This document shows positions 15,464 to 19,764 of a stretch of 19,764 nucleotides of DNA, piece by piece; position 1 is the stretch's first letter; each line of letters begins with the position of its first letter. The stretch comes from JAHEYG01 sp044229775. Lineage in GTDB: Bacteria; Bacteroidota; Bacteroidia; B-17B0; Aurantibacillaceae. The translations under genes were made by a program, and so were the position numbers. The stretch spans positions 1-19,764 of the forward strand of contig JBGASH010000044.1 of NCBI GenBank assembly GCA_044229775.1. Reading direction: 5' to 3'. Below the pieces are notes generated by a model. The model saw only the letters and a program-made list of their open reading frames with translations, did no database searches and was not told the DNA's origin.

Positions 15464-15471
15464 TAGTTTTG
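15464..15471 (+). promoter_or_regulatory. Candidate -7 element for the FAD dehydrogenase gene
   Basis: TAGTTTTG matches the Bacteroidota TANNTTTG element exactly. The upstream partner is weak: ATG at 15442-15444, 19 bases before, in place of TTG. The leader to the ATG at 15511 would be about 33 bases and includes a small AAGGG/CCCTT hairpin (15485-15501). Confidence 0.35.
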
Positions 15472-15510
15472 TTTAAAATAATTTAAGGGATAATCACCCT
15501 TCATTAAAGT

Positions 15511-17094
15511 ATGAAAAAAACACTACAACTCCAGTTACCCGCTTCGGTAGCATTGAACGAACAACTTTTAAAAGAAGAACTTTTTAAAGAACTTTCCCTT
15601 AAAGCAAGCGATCATTTTTTTGTAAAACCCCTTAAACGCAGCATCGACGCGCGTTCGCGAAACATTAAAGTAAACTTAACGGTTGATGTTTTCATCAATG
15701 AAACGCCGGCTGCCTTTGATTTTGTTCCAAACTATTTGCCTTCAACTTCCGGCTCGCTACAAAGAACAATAATTGGTGCCGGGCCTGCTGGATTATTTGC
15801 CGCCTTGCGCTGTTTAGAACTCGGCATTAAACCCATTATCATTGAAAGGGGCAAAGATGTGCAAAGCCGCCGACGCGATCTGGCAGCCATCAATAAAGAT
15901 CACATTGTTAATCCCGAAAGCAATTATTGTTTTGGTGAAGGTGGCGCCGGAACCTACAGCGATGGGAAATTATATACCCGTTCTACCAAAAGAGGCGATG
16001 TAGAGAAAATACTAAAAACACTGGTGTTTCACGGGGCATCGGAAGAGATTTTGGTGGATGCTCATCCGCATATTGGTACCAACAAATTACCCAAGATCAT
16101 TTCAAACATACGCGAAACCATTTTAAAATTTGGCGGCGAAATTTATTTTGAACATAAATTATTGGATCTAAGCGTTGACAAAAATGTGATCAAAGAGATA
16201 ATTGTGGAAGATCTGTGCAATAAAAAAACAAAAACGTTTCCGGTTCAGGAACTCATTTTAGCTACCGGTCACAGTGCCCGCGATATTTACGAATTACTTC
16301 ATAAAAAAAACATTTTGATCGAAGCAAAGCCTTTTGCCATGGGCGTAAGGGCCGAACACCCGCAGGAATTGATTGACAAACTCCAATACCACTGCGGCAC
16401 TTTAAATGAAATAATAGAAAAACGCAGCTACCTGCCCGCTGCCAATTACAGCTTGGTGCAGCAGGTAGGCGGACGAGGTGTTTATTCGTTTTGTATGTGT
16501 CCGGGTGGTATCATTGCGCCTTGCGCCACTGCACAGGAAGAAATTGTGACCAACGGTTGGAGCCCGAGCAAAAGAAATAATCCTTATGCAAATAGCGGTA
16601 TTGTTGTAGGATTAGATCTGAAGGATTTTGAACCATACAAAAAATTTGGGCCATTAGCCGGATTACAATTTCAAAGAGAACTGGAGTATAAAGCCTGGGT
16701 AGAAGGCGGTAAAACACAAACTGCCCCCGCACAACGCTTAATGGATTTTGTAAACAATAAAACCAGCTCTAACCTACCCGCTTGTTCTTATACACCGGGA
16801 ATTTCATCAGCCCCTTTAAAAACTGTTTTAGGAAATTTAATAGGCCATGCATTGCAAGAAGGATTTAAAGCATTTGGAAATAAAATGCGAGGTTATTTAA
16901 CCAACGACGCGGTTATTGTGGGTGTAGAATCGCGAACCTCAACACCGGTTCGTATTCCTCGTGATAAAGAAACTTTAAGGCATCCTCAAATAAAAAACCT
17001 ATTCCCCTGCGGCGAAGGAGCCGGTTTTGCAGGTGGCATTGTGAGCGCCGCTATCGACGGCGAGAAATGCGTTGAAATGAGTTGCGCCAAATAG
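15511..17094 (+). CDS. FAD-dependent dehydrogenase of the COG2509 type
   Basis: The 527-residue protein starts with a ~80-residue N-terminal domain (residues 1-80, basic, with HFFVKPLKRSIDARSR) typical of the uncharacterised COG2509 family. The Rossmann FAD-binding motif IIGAGPAGLFAALR follows, with GAGPAG at 89-94 and Glu112 ending beta-2 (IIIERG). Further family signatures are NYCFGEGGAGTYSDGKLYTR, ATGHSARDIYELL, FAMGVRAEHPQE, GGRGVYSFCMCPGGIIAPC and the C-terminal FAD segment PCGEGAGFAGGIVSAAIDG. It is cytoplasmic: no signal peptide is visible. The substrate is unknown. The conserved Cys-Met-Cys-Pro-Gly segment near the presumed active site is a family feature. It converges on the TPR gene, with four bases between stops. 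Confidence 0.9.
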   Translation: MKKTLQLQLPASVALNEQLLKEELFKELSLKASDHFFVKPLKRSIDARSRNIKVNLTVDVFINETPAAFDFVPNYLPSTSGSLQRTIIGAGPAGLFAALRCLELGIKPIIIERGKDVQSRRRDLAAINKDHIVNPESNYCFGEGGAGTYSDGKLYTRSTKRGDVEKILKTLVFHGASEEILVDAHPHIGTNKLPKIISNIRETILKFGGEIYFEHKLLDLSVDKNVIKEIIVEDLCNKKTKTFPVQELILATGHSARDIYELLHKKNILIEAKPFAMGVRAEHPQELIDKLQYHCGTLNEIIEKRSYLPAANYSLVQQVGGRGVYSFCMCPGGIIAPCATAQEEIVTNGWSPSKRNNPYANSGIVVGLDLKDFEPYKKFGPLAGLQFQRELEYKAWVEGGKTQTAPAQRLMDFVNNKTSSNLPACSYTPGISSAPLKTVLGNLIGHALQEGFKAFGNKMRGYLTNDAVIVGVESRTSTPVRIPRDKETLRHPQIKNLFPCGEGAGFAGGIVSAAIDGEKCVEMSCAK

Positions 17095-17098
17095 AACC

Positions 17099-18811
17099 TT
17101 ATTTTTTAGGCGGTGTTGGCGTGGTCTTTTTCGGCGGATTAAAATAAATATTCGCCTTAGCGTTATTTGGATCGATCTCCTTTAACATTGTCCAATGTTC
17201 TTTAGCCTTGGCGTCATCTTTTGCTACAGAAGTGTAATAACCACCAAGATATTCGTACGCTTCAATCACGTTGGTCTTGTACGCGCCGGTTTTTTCTTCG
17301 GGTTTAATTAATGATAAACCTTTTTCAAAATCGGGTTTGGCCAACCCTTTTTCGCTGGTAGGATCTATAAATACTTCGGCTCTTGCTCTCCAGAAATAAC
17401 CGGTAGCAAAATTCGGAGCACTCACGATCAATTTACTGAAACACGTATCGGCTTTCACAAAAAACGGCATTGCTTCGGCTTCCTTTGCTGCTTTGGCTTT
17501 AGCATCTTTAAGCGCTGCTGCTTCACGTTGTTTTGCACCTCCCGAAAAATAATAAGCCCGGCCCATGTCGGAATAATCCTGTGCTGAAAGTCCTTTTGGA
17601 CAAGTTTGCTTTTTTTCGAATGCGGTTATTGATTTACTATAATTTTTTGCTTTCATCCAGATCTTGGCGATATCGGCCCATAGCTCGCAATTGGCAACCG
17701 GATCCAACGCTATCGCTTTTTCTATCTCAACCACACCTAAAGAATCTTTTCCGGTTTTTGATAATAAACTTCCTTTGTATTTATAATCGCCCGGCAGATA
17801 TCTGAAGTTTGGTACATTCTTTACCTGCTCAAAAAACTGATTGATGCAACGTAAACCTTTTGAATAAGCGGTAGTATCATTTTTATTTCCCATCTCACCA
17901 TAACTCCAGCCTAATAACCGCTCAATGGTATAATTATCATACCCGTTCTTTTTTAAACTTTCGCCTTCAGCTATAGCGTCGGTAAATTGTTTGTTGTTGA
18001 ACAAGGCCAGCATATAACGGTAGTGCGATTCGTTATTACTGTTGAGTTCTAAATATTTTTTCCAATTCTCGATCGACTTAGAAGCTTGTCCTGCCAATAA
18101 ATAAAGTTCTGCCTTTTCGCGGTAAGCAGGGGCAAAATTCGCGTCAATGGCTTCGGCGGCTTTGTATTTCTCTAATGCCAATTGGTAATTTCTTCCGCGC
18201 TGGTACAATTTACCTTCGCGTAAAATACCTTTGGTAGATTTAGGATTAAGTTCAGAGGCTTTCTGATAATTTTTAATAGGACCGCTTCCGTCAGTTGGAT
18301 TTTTTTCTAATTGTGCATCACCTAACAAAATATAATTCTCCGGATTTTTCGGATCCAATTTAATAGCCTCATTCAAAAGTTTGATAGCTTCATCACAATT
18401 TTTATTTGTTTCGGAAGTGATATAGGCTTCAGCGGTACGACGCATTACTTCGGTGTTTTTGTTAGCACCCAAGGTAGCTGCTTTAAAAAATTGGGCTTTC
18501 GCATCAGCCTCTTTACCATGGAACCATAATACTTTTCCTAAACCCACATAATTTAAAGGATTGGTAGCGTTAACTTCGCTTCCTTTTTGGTATTGAATAT
18601 TGGCGCTATCAAGATCACCTTTTTTAAAAAAGTTCTCACCATAGTAAAAATAATTTTCGCCTTTACCACTTTCTTTCGCTATCAAAGCGCGGTAATCAGC
18701 TGCGGCTGCCTCAAAGCGTTCATTATCGGTTTTGGTAAGCGCGTCTTGCAAGGTTTGTGCCGGTAAAATGCTAACAGTGGCAAGCGCGGCAAGGATCAGT
18801 GGTGTTTTCAT
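17099..18811 (-). CDS. Exported tetratricopeptide-repeat protein
   Basis: The ATG at 18811 gives 570 residues; a TTG two codons upstream (18817) is in frame but less likely. Residues 1-~19 (MKTPLILAALATVSILPAQ) are a signal peptide. The rest is a chain of TPR-like helical hairpins, with typical A/G-Y-F and L-x-P-N/D turns: GKGENYFYYGENFFKKGDLD, AIKLDPKNPENYILLGDAQL, ASELNPKSTKGILREGKLY and FAPAYREKAELYLLAGQAS. The C-terminal half has a further set ending DDAKAKEHWTMLKEIDPNNA. A Lys/Ala-rich helix (KQREAAALKDAKAKAAKEA) interrupts it, and the tail is Pro/Lys/Thr-rich (PPKKTTPTPPKK). It is probably a periplasmic protein-interaction scaffold; no enzymatic motif is present. It is preceded by the best promoter in the window (18829-18857). 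Confidence 0.9.
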   Translation of the reverse strand: MKTPLILAALATVSILPAQTLQDALTKTDNERFEAAAADYRALIAKESGKGENYFYYGENFFKKGDLDSANIQYQKGSEVNATNPLNYVGLGKVLWFHGKEADAKAQFFKAATLGANKNTEVMRRTAEAYITSETNKNCDEAIKLLNEAIKLDPKNPENYILLGDAQLEKNPTDGSGPIKNYQKASELNPKSTKGILREGKLYQRGRNYQLALEKYKAAEAIDANFAPAYREKAELYLLAGQASKSIENWKKYLELNSNNESHYRYMLALFNNKQFTDAIAEGESLKKNGYDNYTIERLLGWSYGEMGNKNDTTAYSKGLRCINQFFEQVKNVPNFRYLPGDYKYKGSLLSKTGKDSLGVVEIEKAIALDPVANCELWADIAKIWMKAKNYSKSITAFEKKQTCPKGLSAQDYSDMGRAYYFSGGAKQREAAALKDAKAKAAKEAEAMPFFVKADTCFSKLIVSAPNFATGYFWRARAEVFIDPTSEKGLAKPDFEKGLSLIKPEEKTGAYKTNVIEAYEYLGGYYTSVAKDDAKAKEHWTMLKEIDPNNAKANIYFNPPKKTTPTPPKK

Positions 18812-18828
18812 GGTCAAAAATTATTAAG

Positions 18829-18857
18829 CAAAATTACTATAATTATTAAAATACAAG
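18829..18857 (-). promoter_or_regulatory. Bacteroidota-type promoter for the TPR gene
   Basis: On the minus strand, CTTG (18857-18854) is followed after exactly 17 bases by TAATTTTG (18836-18829). This is an exact match to TANNTTTG and a TTG -33 element at accepted spacing. The start of transcription would lie near 18822-18825, giving a very short leader of about 11-14 bases before the ATG at 18811. Confidence 0.55.
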
Positions 18858-18904
18858 GCATGTACCAAACCCTCAAAAAAGCAGGTTTTTTAGCACATAA
18901 ATGG

Positions 18905-19279
18905 TTAAGGTTTGTTAAAGTAAATGGTTATCATATGGGTAACAGCGACCGGCTTCCCGTCTTTTTTTGCGGGAATCCAGTTTGGCATAATATCAATAAG
19001 CCGTAAGGCCTCTTCGCTGCTGCCAAACCAATGCTCGCAACTATGTACAATTTTAGGATTGATGGCTTTCCCTTGTTCGTTGATCATTACTCTGATATCA
19101 CATTTGCATCCCATAAACTCCGTATCCTTTAGCATGGATTTGGGAAATTTCATTTTTTTGCGGATGAACTTATTCAAGGCCTTATCGCCGCCTTTGAACT
19201 CAGGTTTTGAATCCACTGCATCCTGCGCAAAAAAATTCAGTCCACTTACAACAAAAAGAATTACTAAAAAATTTCTCAT
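18905..19279 (-). CDS. Periplasmic TonB C-terminal-domain protein, downstream paralog
   Basis: The ATG at 19279 gives 124 residues (the open frame extends 12 codons upstream, but the signal peptide MRNFLVILFVVSGLNFFAQ begins here). The mature part is a single TonB C-terminal-like domain: PEFKGGDKALNKFIRKKMKFP, then CDIRVMINEQGKAINPKIVHS, SSEEALRLIDIMPNWIPAKK and GKPVAVTHMITIYFNKP. Unlike a true TonB energy transducer it has no N-terminal anchor helix plus Pro-rich span, only a cleavable signal and a very short linker. Three cysteines occur, in GCKC and HSCEHW; two positions (GCK and the later xxC) are shared with the upstream paralog, suggesting a disulfide. It follows that paralog by four bases and should be co-translated. 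Confidence 0.85.
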   Translation of the reverse strand: MRNFLVILFVVSGLNFFAQDAVDSKPEFKGGDKALNKFIRKKMKFPKSMLKDTEFMGCKCDIRVMINEQGKAINPKIVHSCEHWFGSSEEALRLIDIMPNWIPAKKDGKPVAVTHMITIYFNKP

Positions 19280-19283
19280 GACT

Positions 19284-19764
19284 TTATTGTTTATTAAAAA
19301 AAATAGGGAGTACATAATTAACCGCCACGGCCTTTCCTCCCTGCTTTCCCGGTTTCCATACCGGCATACTGCTTATTACTCTTATGGCTTCAATATCGCA
19401 ATCCATACAACCTATACAGTTTCTGGCAACCATTTCGTTCCTAATTTTTCCATCCGATCCAACGATAAATTTAATAAAAGTTTTACATCCGGTGAATGCC
19501 GAATCTTTTTTCGCTGATTCTGGAAATTTCAAATTATCCCTGATAAATTTCATCATTTCGGCATCGCCACCCGGAAACTGAGGCATTTCTTCTACCATGT
19601 TAAAGGCATCCTCGTAAGGTGATCGTTCAATGGCCGTTTCCTCCTTTATAACATCCCCTTTATCTTCCTGCTTTTTAGTAGTTTCTTTTTTTACCGGCGA
19701 CTTTTCACTTTTCTTTTTTGTTTGTGCATTATCCGTCAAACACCATAAAACCAAAACTATTAGA
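19284..19764 (-). CDS. Periplasmic TonB C-terminal-domain protein, upstream paralog, N-terminus beyond window
   Basis: The frame is open through the right edge, so the start codon lies outside; the visible residues begin LIVLVLWCLTDNAQT, the end of a signal peptide. A Lys/Glu-rich linker follows (KKKSEKSPVKKETTKKQEDK), then a TonB C-terminal-like domain: EMPQFPGGDAEMMKFIRDNL, KFPESAKKDSAFTGCKTFIK, GKIRNEMVARNC, IEAIRVISSMPVWKPGKQGG and AVAVNYVLPIFFNKQ. The segment NCIGCMDCD contains a C-x2-C-x2-C cluster not usual in TonB domains. The FPGG, MPVWKPGK and YVLPIFF motifs make the fold assignment strong. It lacks a visible Pro-rich periplasmic span, so classic energy transduction is doubtful. The stop at 19284 is four bases from the next ATG. 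Confidence 0.85.
   Translation of the reverse strand, partial: LIVLVLWCLTDNAQTKKKSEKSPVKKETTKKQEDKGDVIKEETAIERSPYEDAFNMVEEMPQFPGGDAEMMKFIRDNLKFPESAKKDSAFTGCKTFIKFIVGSDGKIRNEMVARNCIGCMDCDIEAIRVISSMPVWKPGKQGGKAVAVNYVLPIFFNKQ

Noticed and set aside
18875..18891. AAAAAA / TTTTTT arms downstream of the TonB-like pair as a terminator
   Set aside because: The stem is A:T only with no GC base and no separate T-run; too weak to call.
18924..19517. 197-codon plus-strand open frame opposite the two TonB-like genes
   Set aside because: It is antisense to two genes with clear TonB-domain motifs, and its own translation shows no domain or plausible start context.

Overview
The window looks like chromosomal DNA from a member of the Bacteroidota (Flavobacteriales/Sphingobacteriales-like). 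The evidence is two secreted proteins ending in type IX secretion (T9SS) sorting domains with the YPNP motif, a PorT/SprT-type T9SS protein, a Bacteroidota-type alpha-2-macroglobulin-like protein, TonB C-terminal-domain paralogs, genes with almost no Shine-Dalgarno sequences, and several candidate promoters of the Bacteroidota form TTG-N17..19-TANNTTTG. The DNA is AT-rich and densely packed. No gene-free stretch exceeds 300 bases, and I see no tRNA, rRNA, CRISPR array, insertion sequence or phage gene.

Layout. Positions 1-2437 (minus) hold the N-terminal 812 residues of an alpha-2-macroglobulin-like surface protein that runs off the left edge. A 251-base divergent region with several inverted repeats leads into a plus-strand operon: a small membrane-anchored protein of unknown function (2689-3213), then the small and large subunits of adenosylcobalamin-dependent methylmalonyl-CoA mutase (3241-4611 and 4608-6737, overlapping by ATGA). 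Converging on it is a secreted right-handed beta-helix protein (6739-8253, minus). Next on the minus strand come a DUF4440/SnoaL-like exported protein (8384-8821) and, four bases upstream of it, a large kelch-repeat T9SS cargo protein (8826-11144). Behind these lies asparaginyl-tRNA synthetase (11179-12618, minus), divergent from the ribosomal GTPase LepA/EF4 (12715-14505, plus). After lepA come porT (14655-15410, TTG start) and a COG2509-type FAD-dependent dehydrogenase (15511-17094). This converges on an exported TPR protein (17099-18811, minus). The right end holds two tandem, cysteine-containing TonB C-terminal-domain proteins (18905-19279 and 19284-19764, minus), the second cut by the window edge.

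How the genes work together. MutA and MutB form the methylmalonyl-CoA mutase heterodimer that interconverts succinyl-CoA and (R)-methylmalonyl-CoA. PorT belongs to the secretion machinery that would export the two YPNP-tailed proteins in the same window, although nothing suggests co-regulation. The rest is housekeeping or envelope biology.

The most unusual signal is a set of heptanucleotide repeats (consensus TACGAAC) placed three times around the mutA/mutB junction, once in inverted orientation, and translated into variable parts of both subunits. I did not find a convincing new multi-gene system. The better leads are these repeats, the structured leader before the mutAB operon, and the cysteine-bearing TonB-like pair.
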